DNA of 64,000 bases from Pseudoalteromonas aurantia (GCF_005886875.1 NZ_PNBY01000089.1:1-64000), one strand, 5' to 3'; positions 37,874 through 47,034 are shown, counted from the stretch's first letter. The notes: generated by a model from the sequence alone, not told the origin. Numbers and translations: made by a program.

Positions 37874-38749
37874 ATGCAATTTAACCTATCTCGACCCTAC
37901 ATTCTTATTTCCCTACTCATACTGATTAGCTGTGCACTCTTTACCCTTTATTTTAAGTATCAACAAGCATATACCTCACCCTATATTGATATTACGCTCG
38001 ACTCAAAAGTATTGAGCGAAAGCCGTAAAATCTTCATACGCTTACCTAACAATTATGATGATACAAAAAGCTACCCGCTTATCATAAAATCTGATGGTAA
38101 CTTTAACCTTACCCGCTGGGATAACGTTATTACCGACTTGTCCAATAGACAAAAAATGCAAGATTCAATATTGGTTTCAATTCCCAACCAGTTTTGGCAA
38201 AACACGCGTAATAGGGACTTAGTACCGCCTTTTGCGCGTCAAGACGTCAGCATTGAAGCTCGGCCAGTAACTGATAATGACCCTGCTATTTTTGGTCAAG
38301 CCAACCTGTTTTTATCATTTATTGAAACTGAGCTACTGCCGTATTTAGAAAGTAATTATGCAGTCAATAACAACAGGGTATTAAGTGGCTTTTCCGCAGG
38401 TGGGAGCTTTGTACTTTATACCATGATCACCAAACCGGAGTTATTTTCAGGCTACTTTGCTTTCAGTCCAGCCGCTTGGTATGACGACTCAGTCGTAGTT
38501 AAAGAGTTTACTCAACATATAGCCAATATTCATGGCAGTCCAAAGTACCTTTTTTTGAGTTTAGGTGGTCTTGAAAACGAGATTATCACAGGGTCATTCA
38601 AAGGACTGCTTTTAGCATTAGAGCAACGTGCACCGAATAATATTACTTGGGAATATAGCTACAGTGCTGGTGTTGGCCATTCAGAAAATCCCTATATTTC
38701 AGTTCCACCGGCATTAGAAGGGTATTATAAAACGATGCTCAACTTTTAA
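37874..38749 (+). CDS. membrane-anchored putative esterase (esterase D/IroE-like alpha/beta hydrolase)
   Basis: A 291-aa protein with an N-terminal hydrophobic segment (about residues 9-27) acting as anchor or signal. The nucleophile elbow Gly-Phe-Ser-Ala-Gly-Gly-Ser is near residue 177, with a following Phe-Ser-Pro-Ala-Ala-Trp segment and a catalytic His in Gly-Val-Gly-His-Ser near 276, the layout of the putative-esterase family that includes siderophore esterases such as IroE. AAAGG precedes the ATG. No siderophore genes adjoin it, so the substrate may be any short ester. It converges on the small cysteine-rich peptide gene. Confidence 0.82.
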   Translation: MQFNLSRPYILISLLILISCALFTLYFKYQQAYTSPYIDITLDSKVLSESRKIFIRLPNNYDDTKSYPLIIKSDGNFNLTRWDNVITDLSNRQKMQDSILVSIPNQFWQNTRNRDLVPPFARQDVSIEARPVTDNDPAIFGQANLFLSFIETELLPYLESNYAVNNNRVLSGFSAGGSFVLYTMITKPELFSGYFAFSPAAWYDDSVVVKEFTQHIANIHGSPKYLFLSLGGLENEIITGSFKGLLLALEQRAPNNITWEYSYSAGVGHSENPYISVPPALEGYYKTMLNF

Positions 38750-38775
38750 CATAGAATTGCTCAGTAAATAGACTA

Positions 38776-38809
38776 AAATAGGTAATTCATTTAAAGTCAT
38801 CACCTATTT
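38776..38809. terminator. weak bidirectional hairpin between convergent genes
   Basis: AAATAGGT and ACCTATTT form an eight-base stem with an 18-base loop between the esterase and the cysteine-rich peptide gene. The loop is long and T-tracts are poor. Confidence 0.35.
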
Positions 38810-38834
38810 AACTTCGAGATAAAGCTATACTACC

Positions 38835-39065
38835 TTAGCTCGCGTTACAATTGCCTTGTTGGCACTGATGATACAAGTAATTGTATAAAGGCACACTGCT
38901 ACCACAGGCTGATCCACCATTTTGTGCAGCACATATTTGACTACGTTTTTGTGCAGCCCACTGTGCACAATTAGAACTACACGCCGCCGCGATAGCTGAG
39001 GTAGCACTAACAGATAACAGTAACATCGCAACTGCCATTAATGGTTTTTTAGTCATCATTTTCAT
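38835..39065 (-). CDS. small secreted six-cysteine peptide
   Basis: A 76-aa precursor of unknown family. Residues 1-27 form a classical Sec signal peptide (Lys-rich start, Leu-rich core, Ala-rich cleavage site). The mature part of about 48-50 residues has six Cys: a Cys-x3-Cys pair at its start, two central single Cys, and a Cys-x4-Cys pair near the end. This could form three disulfides. The start at 39065 is chosen for AAAGGAA seven bases upstream; an in-frame ATG at 39080 lacks a site. It is flanked by two hydrolase genes, has no maturation or immunity gene next to it, and lies in AT-rich DNA. A periplasmic or secreted structural peptide, inhibitor or bacteriocin-like peptide are all possible. 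Confidence 0.7.
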   Translation of the reverse strand: MKMMTKKPLMAVAMLLLSVSATSAIAAACSSNCAQWAAQKRSQICAAQNGGSACGSSVPLYNYLYHQCQQGNCNAS

Positions 39066-39336
39066 TGTTATTCCTTTCATGTTGTTTATTTACCTAGTTA
39101 AACCATAAGTAAACTGTTCAAAAATAGAACTGCAATAACCTAACATTTCTATTTTGTAAAAAATATTGAAAACAATTAATGCACAAGAAAACATGTAAAA
39201 ATTCATAAAACGTCAGAAATCACAAAAACCTATATTTATGGAAAAAATTTTAAGATAATAAAATTAATTAAACCATCCCCCTATAAAGTTAAGTGAAAAG
39301 TAAACTAATATTAAAAATAGAGAGAAAATAGAAAAC

Positions 39337-40092
39337 ATGTACATGTATAAGTTATTATCCATATTTATGTTTATAATTACTGCACATCATGTGTCAGCAC
39401 AGCCAAAAAATCTTTACGATAAAGAGCGAGCTCGCACCATTCCCATTTCTATTTCTGAGCCAGCGAACACATCAGTACAATGCACCAATCAAAGTCAGTG
39501 TTCAGTTGCGTTTATTAGCGCTGGATACGGAGTACCTCACAATGACTATACCTTTATAAGCGAGCTATTAAATAACAGAGGGTATTTAAGCATTGCTATA
39601 CGTCATGAATTAAAAACCGATCCACCCCTTTCCATCACTGGCAACTTATATCAAACTCGCTTAGAGAATTGGCAACGTGGGGTTAAAACATTAAAGTTTG
39701 TTAAAAAAACCCTCGAGAAACAATTAACCAGTTATGACTTTAATAATTTATTACTCGTTGGGCACTCTAATGGGGGAGATATCTCTGCGTTATTGGCAAA
39801 TGAATCACCAAGCTATGTTAAAGAACTCATTACACTCGATCACCGAAGAGTCCCACTTCCCAGATCAAAAGCCATCAAGGTGCTCTCTATTCGCGCCAGT
39901 GATTTTTCAGCCGATCCTGGGGTACTACCCTCTAACATTGAGCAAAAGCAATACCCAAGCTGTGTAATAAAAATTGATGAGGCTCAGCATAATGACATGT
40001 CTGACTCAGGTCCCTTGTGGCTTAAAAACAGAATATCTCACATTATGACTAACTACATAAAAAGCCATAAATGCGACACAGTGAATCACTAA
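39337..40092 (+). CDS. secreted alpha/beta hydrolase family protein
   Basis: A 251-aa protein with a signal peptide (about residues 1-21, ending His-Val-Ser-Ala). The nucleophile elbow Gly-His-Ser-Asn-Gly-Gly is near residue 147, an oxyanion strand Phe-Ile-Ser-Ala-Gly-Tyr-Gly near 67, and a late Ala-Gln-His-Asn-Asp provides the catalytic His near 224. Two Cys pairs in the mature part (Cys-x5-Cys near residue 49) fit a periplasmic or secreted location. The start is supported by the signal peptide although the ribosome site (AGAGAG) is weak; an ATG two codons later is equally possible. The substrate is unknown. Confidence 0.75.
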   Translation: MYMYKLLSIFMFIITAHHVSAQPKNLYDKERARTIPISISEPANTSVQCTNQSQCSVAFISAGYGVPHNDYTFISELLNNRGYLSIAIRHELKTDPPLSITGNLYQTRLENWQRGVKTLKFVKKTLEKQLTSYDFNNLLLVGHSNGGDISALLANESPSYVKELITLDHRRVPLPRSKAIKVLSIRASDFSADPGVLPSNIEQKQYPSCVIKIDEAQHNDMSDSGPLWLKNRISHIMTNYIKSHKCDTVNH

Positions 40093-40194
40093 TCGTCGTA
40101 TAAATGAAAAAACTCAGAGAGATTAAAGGCACCGTACGTTTTGCACGCTGCCTTATGTGATTAAATTGAAGATAAGCTAAGGGTTACCAACACC

Positions 40195-42381
40195 TCAGTT
40201 TAATAAGGTCAAACGACTGACATTGCGCACGCCAGCATGGCTCATATAGTTATTTTTGATCCCTTCAACACGTAATCGTTTACCGATCACATTAGAATTC
40301 AATTGTGGGCTATACCTGTTACGTTGCGACGACTCCAATTTAATATACACCGTATCCTGTGTGTTATTATCATCACGTAGCTCTAACGCATATTTACCAT
40401 TTACAGCACGGGTGATCACCCCAACCACTGTTACCGGCTCACCATTACTCATAGCAAGTACTTCAGCTACTGAAGAGTCTGAGCCAGGGGCTGGCTCATT
40501 GGTACTGCCACCCGATACGCTCAATTGTGACACTTGGCGAACACCAGGCTGACTCATATAGCTGTCACGTACGCCTTTAACAGTTAAAGTCGCATTCAGT
40601 AACTCTGGGTTCAACTGTGGGCTAAAGTCGTTACGCTGGTTGCTTTCAAGTTTAATATTAATGGTAAAATTCGCATTGTTACTGTCTTCGAGTACCAAGG
40701 CATAGATACCATTTAACGCAGACTTAATACGCCCAGTTACTTCAATCACCTCTCCCGTCGATGACGCCAATGCTTGCTCAACAGATAACGCCGTCGGTGC
40801 AATTTTAATATCGCTGACATAACGAATACCTGCGTCACCCATATAGCGATTACGCATCCCGGTTACAATAATATTCTGGTTTAAAATCGCAGGGTTTAAC
40901 TGAGGATTAAAATCAGCACGTTGCGCGCTTTCTAGTTTTACAAATATATGGCTTGCTTGCGCCGTTAAATCATTTAACTGCAGACCATAAATGCCATTAA
41001 CTGCGGCTGTGACTTTACCTATAACAACAACTGGTTGCCCTTGTGCTGTAGCGAGCGCATCAGTTACCGAAATTGTGCCGCCAGGTGTTGGCGTTGGATC
41101 AGGGTCTGGATCTGGGTTCGTGTTGGTATCACCAAAAGGCGCATTAAATGAATTATTTTTGTATGTATCTGTATCCCAGGGATTAAAACCGCTTGCAGGC
41201 GTCCCCCATGGCTGACCATTATTCGGATCACTCATTTCTTGCGCAGCCATAGGGCTCGGCGTTACAAAACCGCTGTTATGGCCGTTTTGGTTATCAAAAT
41301 ACTGGTAACTCTCCGGCGTGGCTAGCCAGTCAATAATATTCACCGCAAGTGTTGCCGCATTGCCTGCATCAGTCCAGCCTGGGTAAGTACGCTTAGTACT
41401 GCCTGAGTCTTGGCGACGGTACTTAGGACTGGCATCTTCAATCGGTGATGAATCGCCAATAAAGGCGGCTTTACCAGCACCCGATTTAGCGATTGCTACA
41501 TAAGGACCTTCCGCTTTACCACCAAAATACAGCCCTTGATCTTTAGCGTGTTTCCATTTAACTGGGTTATCTGACTCTGAAAAATACACCAAGCCCTTGG
41601 CTTTTTGTGCATCAACAACCGCCAGCGTCGCGCCGGCCGCCATCAATATAGGTTGTACGCCTTGTGTAATACCCTCTGTCTGTGCACTTGGCTCTACACC
41701 ACTTACCCCTTGCTTATAATCAACGCCGTTAAAACGAAAACGAATCCCAAAATTCTCAACTAACCACCCCGCATTAGCTGACTTTGGGTTACGCCAATCG
41801 CCATATTCTCCGCCTAAGTTATATTTACTTAAGTCAGAGCGGTTATAACCGTTAAATACTTCAGTGGCATCCCACGTATTCAGGTTGCGGTCTGCATCAT
41901 AATGATCAGCGACAAAAAATATACCTTTACCTGCGGCGATATATTGCTCTAGCGCTGCTTGTTCTGACATTGTAAAAGGACGATTGGTCTCCGCTAACAC
42001 GAATACATCAGAACCTTTGATCGCGTCATAAGTAATAATGGCTTCGTTTTGCGCACCATTGCCAGTACGGTCGTCATAAAAGCGGATCGCGCCATCATTA
42101 TTTAAATCGATACCTCGGTATTCTTTTACCGTATACCCTTGTTGTACTAACGCATCGGCAAAGTCAGAAAATGCCCCATCAATAACCCAGTCTGCATTGC
42201 CCTCTACGCCACCATGCGACACATCAAAATAGACTGTTTTACCATTATTATTACTCGCTGATGGCGTTTTAACTGGCACGACATTATTCCAGTCGTAGGC
42301 GGCGGCCGACACGCTATTTACCTGTGCAAATAAGCCTGCGCCAAACACCATTGCCAGCGTTGTTTTATTTATACTGATCAT
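40195..42381 (-). CDS. secreted protein with GATase-like N-terminal domain and three OB-like repeats
   Basis: A 728-aa secreted protein. A signal peptide (about 1-26) precedes a domain (about 45-370) whose layout (Val-Phe-Val-Leu-Ala-Glu-Thr-Asn, Phe-Val-Ala-Asp-His-Tyr-Asp) resembles glutamine-amidotransferase-like or DUF4350-type proteins. A Pro-Asp-rich linker near 430 leads to three repeats (about 440-530, 535-630, 645-728), each with the pattern Gly-Glu-x-Val-x-Val-x-Gly ... Asn-Gly-x-Tyr-x-Leu ... Phe/Tyr-x-Pro-Gln-Leu-Asn, similar to the OB-fold repeats found with secreted nucleases. Binding of nucleic acid or polymer is therefore plausible. It lies 108 bases downstream of the nucleotidase gene on the same strand and could be co-expressed from the Pho-box promoter. 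Confidence 0.75.
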   Translation of the reverse strand: MISINKTTLAMVFGAGLFAQVNSVSAAAYDWNNVVPVKTPSASNNNGKTVYFDVSHGGVEGNADWVIDGAFSDFADALVQQGYTVKEYRGIDLNNDGAIRFYDDRTGNGAQNEAIITYDAIKGSDVFVLAETNRPFTMSEQAALEQYIAAGKGIFFVADHYDADRNLNTWDATEVFNGYNRSDLSKYNLGGEYGDWRNPKSANAGWLVENFGIRFRFNGVDYKQGVSGVEPSAQTEGITQGVQPILMAAGATLAVVDAQKAKGLVYFSESDNPVKWKHAKDQGLYFGGKAEGPYVAIAKSGAGKAAFIGDSSPIEDASPKYRRQDSGSTKRTYPGWTDAGNAATLAVNIIDWLATPESYQYFDNQNGHNSGFVTPSPMAAQEMSDPNNGQPWGTPASGFNPWDTDTYKNNSFNAPFGDTNTNPDPDPDPTPTPGGTISVTDALATAQGQPVVVIGKVTAAVNGIYGLQLNDLTAQASHIFVKLESAQRADFNPQLNPAILNQNIIVTGMRNRYMGDAGIRYVSDIKIAPTALSVEQALASSTGEVIEVTGRIKSALNGIYALVLEDSNNANFTINIKLESNQRNDFSPQLNPELLNATLTVKGVRDSYMSQPGVRQVSQLSVSGGSTNEPAPGSDSSVAEVLAMSNGEPVTVVGVITRAVNGKYALELRDDNNTQDTVYIKLESSQRNRYSPQLNSNVIGKRLRVEGIKNNYMSHAGVRNVSRLTLLN

Positions 42382-42489
42382 AATTCAATTCCCGTTGAGT
42401 GTATGTGTAATGAAAATGCTCACGCTCGTTATATAAGCAACGTACGTGAACGAAAGAGCAGGCATTGCGCTTGCTCTTAAGTAAATTGG

Positions 42490-44520
42490 CTAGTTAGGTT
42501 GAGTTAAGTCCAAGCGATACAAAGCAAAGCCGTCAGGATTGGTTTTGTTTAACGCTTGAATATGACCAAATTGCTGACTGTACGTTTTAGCATCGTCGCT
42601 ATTAGAGCTAATAAACTGAATGTCAGCATGGCTATTTGGCGCAAATCCCCAGTTCATATCTGCTGACGGATCAAGTCCTTTACCGGCATTTTGTTCACTT
42701 TGATAAGCAATATAATCGGCTACTACTTGACGGTTTTCATTGGGTGAATCAATAACAATTTTATCTGCCCCAATGTTTGGGAAGTTACCACCACCAGACG
42801 CACGGTAATTATTGGTTGCCACTAAAAACTGCTGCGCTGCGGTCACATCTTTACCCTGATATTGTAATGACACAATGCGTTCACCATCAGACACTTTGAC
42901 ACCTTTACTGTCATAACGCGCTGGTTGCGCAACATCAATCTGGTAGGTAACACCGTCAATCACATCAAAGTTATATGACGGAAAAGCAGAGTTTATCAAT
43001 GACTGAGTCTGGGCATTTTGGCTATCAACTTGGTTAAACTGCCCCGCAGACATCTCAAGCCATTCCTTGACTTCGGCGCCATTAAGCTTGAGGACTTTCA
43101 GTACATTCGGGTAAATATATAAATCAGCCACGTTACGATACGCGATGTCACCTTGTGCAATCGAGGTGTAATCATCTGCTCCGCCTCGACCCGCTCTAAA
43201 TGGTGCGCCTGCAGACAATATTGGTAAATCTGCAAGCTCAGTGCCCTGTACAATTTTTTGGGTATACCAAGTTTGTGCATCCGTCACGATTTGTATCGAC
43301 GGATCGTCATTAACTAGGGCAAAAAAGCTATTCACTGAACCGGTTACTTTTGCAAAAGGCTCATTGACCCATGTGCGTGTTTGCGTGTGCTCATGAGTGA
43401 CCGCGGCTTCGACTTCTGGGTCATTGTCAACCAAGGCAATCGTTTGGCGATTATCACCTGTCTCATAAATTGCCTGAAGTGAAGATTGAGAGTCTGTAAC
43501 TTGCCATTGACCCGCGTTGTACTGCAAGGTCAGATCAATTACTCCTAAATGATTACCCCAAAACCCAGGCATCACCGCAGCTACCCCATTGACCGTGCCT
43601 TTTTCTATATCAATGCCTTTATCTGCCATACCTTCATAACGGCTGCCGGGAAAGTTCGCATGCGCATGACCAAACAAAATGGCATCAATACCAGTCACTT
43701 TAGACAAGTGATAGCTGGCATTTTCTTCCATTTTTTTATGCTCAGCCACCTCAAGCCCTGAGTGCGGAATGGCAATTACAATATCAGCGCCTTTATGCTT
43801 CATTTCGGGCACATATTTTTTTGCCATTGCCACAATATCTTTTGCAATCACTTTGCCTTGTAAATTCGCTTTGTCCCACTGCATGATCTGTGGCGGCACA
43901 AAACCAATAAAACCAACTTTGACTGTGTGACTATTGCCTTGAGTGTCTGTAAATGTTTTGTCTTGAATAAGGTAGGGTGAGAATAAAGGCACGTCATTCG
44001 TTTCATCATCATCACCATCGTCTACAAATACGTTAGCCGAGATATAAGGGAAATTCGCGTCATCAATCGCCTCTTTTAAAAACTCAATGCCAAAATTAAA
44101 TTCATGATTACCAATATTTGCTACATCATAATCCAAGGTATTCATGGCTTTATAAACAGGGTGCACATCGCCTTCGGCTAAGTTTTTAACTTTGGCCATG
44201 TAATCCCCTAACGGGCTCCCTTGGATCAAATCACCATTGTCTACCAACACTGAGTTGGTTGCTTGTGCACGCGCTTGATGGATTAAAGCGGCCGTTTTCA
44301 CTAGCCCTACTTTATCGTCTTGCTTATCCGCAAAATAATTGTAATTCAGCAAGTTAGCATGTAAATCTGTGGTTTCTAAAAGGCGTAGTTCAATTTGTGT
44401 GCCCTGAGCTGGCGCTGGCACTGGTGTGATAACTTCTATGTCATTATTTGAATCAGAACATCCTGTAAATAGTGCAGAAGTACCGCATAAAACCGCCAAT
44501 TGCAGTAATTTTGTTTTCAT
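42490..44520 (-). CDS. cpdB: 2',3'-cyclic-nucleotide 2'-phosphodiesterase/5'-nucleotidase family lipoprotein
   Basis: A 676-aa calcineurin-like nucleotidase. A lipobox (Leu-Phe-Thr-Gly-Cys) ends the signal peptide near residue 21. Metal ligands are seen in Thr-Thr-Asp-Leu-His-Ala-Asn (about 50), Val-Asp-Asn-Gly-Asp-Leu (about 91), Gly-Asn-His-Glu-Phe (about 138) and Gly-His-Ala-His-Ala (about 283). The C-terminal half is the 5'-nucleotidase substrate domain. The enzyme hydrolyses 2',3'-cyclic nucleotides and 3'- or 5'-nucleotides in the periplasm or at the outer membrane, yielding nucleosides and phosphate. The start at 44520 is supported by AAAGGGA and the lipoprotein signal. A three-repeat Pho box about 75-100 bases upstream indicates PhoB control. 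CpdB of enterobacteria is not a lipoprotein, so the symbol is by family only. Confidence 0.9.
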   Translation of the reverse strand: MKTKLLQLAVLCGTSALFTGCSDSNNDIEVITPVPAPAQGTQIELRLLETTDLHANLLNYNYFADKQDDKVGLVKTAALIHQARAQATNSVLVDNGDLIQGSPLGDYMAKVKNLAEGDVHPVYKAMNTLDYDVANIGNHEFNFGIEFLKEAIDDANFPYISANVFVDDGDDDETNDVPLFSPYLIQDKTFTDTQGNSHTVKVGFIGFVPPQIMQWDKANLQGKVIAKDIVAMAKKYVPEMKHKGADIVIAIPHSGLEVAEHKKMEENASYHLSKVTGIDAILFGHAHANFPGSRYEGMADKGIDIEKGTVNGVAAVMPGFWGNHLGVIDLTLQYNAGQWQVTDSQSSLQAIYETGDNRQTIALVDNDPEVEAAVTHEHTQTRTWVNEPFAKVTGSVNSFFALVNDDPSIQIVTDAQTWYTQKIVQGTELADLPILSAGAPFRAGRGGADDYTSIAQGDIAYRNVADLYIYPNVLKVLKLNGAEVKEWLEMSAGQFNQVDSQNAQTQSLINSAFPSYNFDVIDGVTYQIDVAQPARYDSKGVKVSDGERIVSLQYQGKDVTAAQQFLVATNNYRASGGGNFPNIGADKIVIDSPNENRQVVADYIAYQSEQNAGKGLDPSADMNWGFAPNSHADIQFISSNSDDAKTYSQQFGHIQALNKTNPDGFALYRLDLTQPN

Positions 44521-44592
44521 AATCCCTTTCTCATTTATCGTTTTTAGAAACACTACTATAGAAGGTGAAAAAGACATTTAAGCTAAAATAAA

Positions 44593-44621
44593 GTGGCAAA
44601 TTGGTGCCAGATTTATGACAA
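44593..44621 (-). promoter_or_regulatory. Pho box (PhoB site) of three direct repeats
   Basis: Read on the minus strand, TTGTCAT, CTGGCAC and TTGCCAC follow each other with four AT-rich bases between them, giving the 11-base period of PhoB sites. The first 18 bases match the enterobacterial consensus at 16 positions by eye. It lies upstream of the nucleotidase gene. Confidence 0.75.
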
Positions 44622-44755
44622 TTTTATATTTGAGAGTAAATAAAAAAACAGATGAAGTTTAGACCGTTTGTTAGTCAATTTACTCCGTGTTAATAGATGA
44701 TTATTAAGCGAAATTGACAATAGCCATTTATATTGGCCATAGGTAATATAACTAA

Positions 44756-44944
44756 CCTCAGCTCTGGATAAGCGAATTTGCCCAGTAAAGCTATTTTTCT
44801 CACTCTTGGCGCTGCTTTTATTTACAATAACCCGCTATTACTGCATAAAAGCGCCTTGATATTGAGCGAAATATCATCCTTGGATTATACGTCAGTTTGT
44901 TTTCAAGACATTTTCTATTCCAAAACCCTTACCCAAACCTGAGA
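44756..44944 (-). mobile_element. MITE-like element, copy B
   Basis: A 189-bp element in inverted orientation relative to copy A (35556-35744), matching it across the full length with scattered differences. The terminal inverted repeats are CCTCAGCTCTGGATAAG at one end and, inverted, CTCAGGTTTGGGTAAG at the other. It has no coding capacity. Confidence 0.75.
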
Positions 44945-44973
44945 TTAACTAGGATAAATAAAAAGGATTCACA

Positions 44974-47034
44974 ATGAACATACTCTGGACTGATCTTATT
45001 TTGATGTTGAAGCGCCTTAGTTTAATGCTAGTTATCTGCATAGGGTTAAATCAGCCTGTATGTGCCAGTGATCACCCCGTATGTTGTGGTCAGATCGTTC
45101 CTAACAATGACAAATCAAATAGACAAAACCCGTTAAAGCCCCGTTCAAAAATACAAGAGTTAAAAGGGTTACAAAAATATGTCGATTATTTAATAAACAC
45201 AGAAATTGCACGGCACAATTTACCCGGGGTGGCTGTGTCTATCGTTAAAGATGACAAAATTGTCATGTTAAAAGGCTACGGCTTTGCTGATCTAAATAGC
45301 CAAATAAAGGTGGACCCTAATAACACGCTGTTTCGCATAGCATCTATCACCAAAACAATGACCGCCATTGCGATTATGCAATTAGCAGAGCAAGGAAAGC
45401 TCGCATTGGATACTGATATCAACGACTACCTTAGCGCGTTTAAAATCCCTAACACATTTAATGACCCCATTACGATCCGCGCTTTACTCAGTCATCGTGC
45501 GGGTTTTGAACAGGCCGATGCTGGTAACTTGTTTGTGCAAAACCCGTTAGAAATTTTGAGTACTGAACAATATTTGGCAACGCATATGCCCCAAAGAATT
45601 TGGCCACCCGGTCACTTGGTCTCTTATTCAAACTATGGCTTTGCTTTGCTTGGCTATCTCGTGGAGTTGCAGTCTGGGATGAACTTAGCGACGTATATGG
45701 ATAAGGCTATATTTTCCCCGCTAGGGATGGGTTATACAACATTACGAGAGCCGATAAAAAATATCATAGCCTCCACGTCTATGCAGTCGGTATTAGAAAA
45801 TCACCTTGCCACAGGGTATTTTCGAAATTCAAAAGGCCAAAATATCGCCAAAGCTTTCGAATTAGCGGGGCATATTGCCGGAGCAGGAGCAGCGTCTTCA
45901 ACCGCACATGATATGGCGCTTTATATGCGTGCGCTAATGAGTAATAACAATCGTTTAGTTAACCGAGAGACTCACGAGCAAATGAAGCAACGGCTTTACA
46001 ACGATAGGTCATTAGCAACAGGCATTACACATGGTATGTTTAATGACACCTTTAAAGGCTATCAACAACATCATCATTCAGGTGAAACCCTTACATTTTC
46101 ATCTAATATGGTTATGTTCCCTGAGTTGCAATTGGGTGTTTTTATTTCAACCAACGCGGTTGAGCCGCAATCTCAATTAGTGCTCTTCTTAGCTACTGCA
46201 ATCGTTAACAAATACTATCGACATCAGCTAACCCCCTCCCCGGCAGAATTTAAGGCAGAAAAACAGACTCAAACACACTCCTACAGTCAGTTTTTAAGTG
46301 AAAAAATAACTCAACGGCACCTAGAAGACTACACGGGAACGTATCTAACAACGCGCCGTTCATATACCCAATTAGAAAAACTATCAGCGTTAAATGGACC
46401 GACCTCTATCTCGATAAATAAGCAAGGTGAGCTCGTCATGACCAATTCAGGGCACCAACTAATCCTTAAACGGCTTAAAGAAAACGTCTTTCAAGGAGTA
46501 TCTAAAGCGGCCCCAGTGTTTTATTTTTATCACGATGACTCGGGGAATATCGACCGCTTTTCAGCGAGTATGTACGCTGGTGATTATGAACGAGTGAGTT
46601 TTTTACAAAGCCCGTTGTGCTTTTATTTGGCTTTGGCGCTCGCTTCATTATTGTCGATGTCGACTTTATTACTCAGCGCTATGCGACGCTTTAAAAGTAA
46701 TACACTGAGCAGAGCTGAGCTATTGGCATGTTGTTCCGCCGGAATGATATTAACGGCTGTGTTGGGTTTTATTTTTATGAATGTTGTTTTAGCAGTTGAT
46801 GATTATGACTTTCTTGTAAACTTCCCTACGATTGAGGTAAAACTACTATTGAGTTTACTGATGGTCATTGCGCTAACGACCTTGGCTAAGGTGAGCTACT
46901 TGCCAGTGATATCGCGCCTTAGCTGCCTGCCTTTATTTTATAAAATACATTATTGGCTTTTTACACTGGGCTGCTTAAGTTTTATCTATGTATTTTGGAT
47001 ATGGAATGCGATTGGGTTTAACTATTTTACCTAA
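44974..47034 (+). CDS. S12/class C beta-lactamase-type serine hydrolase with C-terminal membrane helices
   Basis: A 686-aa protein. A signal peptide or anchor (about 1-31) is followed by a penicillin-binding-type hydrolase domain (about 65-420) with all three motifs: Ser-Ile-Thr-Lys (Ser124), Tyr-Ser-Asn (Tyr218) and His-Ser-Gly (near 368-370). A linker domain (about 430-545) leads to four hydrophobic helices (about 550-685). The catalytic domain should face the periplasm. Family S12 includes D-aminopeptidases, esterases and the prodrug peptidases ClbP, ZmaM and XcnG, which share this periplasmic-domain-plus-membrane-helices architecture. AAAGGA lies six bases before the ATG. It is 16 kb from the NRPS operon, so a link is speculative; many such proteins are unrelated to biosynthesis. 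Confidence 0.85.
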   Translation: MNILWTDLILMLKRLSLMLVICIGLNQPVCASDHPVCCGQIVPNNDKSNRQNPLKPRSKIQELKGLQKYVDYLINTEIARHNLPGVAVSIVKDDKIVMLKGYGFADLNSQIKVDPNNTLFRIASITKTMTAIAIMQLAEQGKLALDTDINDYLSAFKIPNTFNDPITIRALLSHRAGFEQADAGNLFVQNPLEILSTEQYLATHMPQRIWPPGHLVSYSNYGFALLGYLVELQSGMNLATYMDKAIFSPLGMGYTTLREPIKNIIASTSMQSVLENHLATGYFRNSKGQNIAKAFELAGHIAGAGAASSTAHDMALYMRALMSNNNRLVNRETHEQMKQRLYNDRSLATGITHGMFNDTFKGYQQHHHSGETLTFSSNMVMFPELQLGVFISTNAVEPQSQLVLFLATAIVNKYYRHQLTPSPAEFKAEKQTQTHSYSQFLSEKITQRHLEDYTGTYLTTRRSYTQLEKLSALNGPTSISINKQGELVMTNSGHQLILKRLKENVFQGVSKAAPVFYFYHDDSGNIDRFSASMYAGDYERVSFLQSPLCFYLALALASLLSMSTLLLSAMRRFKSNTLSRAELLACCSAGMILTAVLGFIFMNVVLAVDDYDFLVNFPTIEVKLLLSLLMVIALTTLAKVSYLPVISRLSCLPLFYKIHYWLFTLGCLSFIYVFWIWNAIGFNYFT

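Larger units (their letters stand above)
44521..44973. other. 453-bp divergent intergenic region
   Basis: It separates the nucleotidase gene from the S12-type serine hydrolase gene. It holds the Pho box and MITE copy B, whose right edge is about 30 bases from the hydrolase start, so any hydrolase promoter must lie in or beyond the element. Confidence 0.6.

Noticed and set aside
37874..38749. Siderophore locus because of the IroE-like esterase
   Set aside because: No siderophore receptor, dihydroxybenzoate genes or Fur box was seen nearby; the esterase family is broad.
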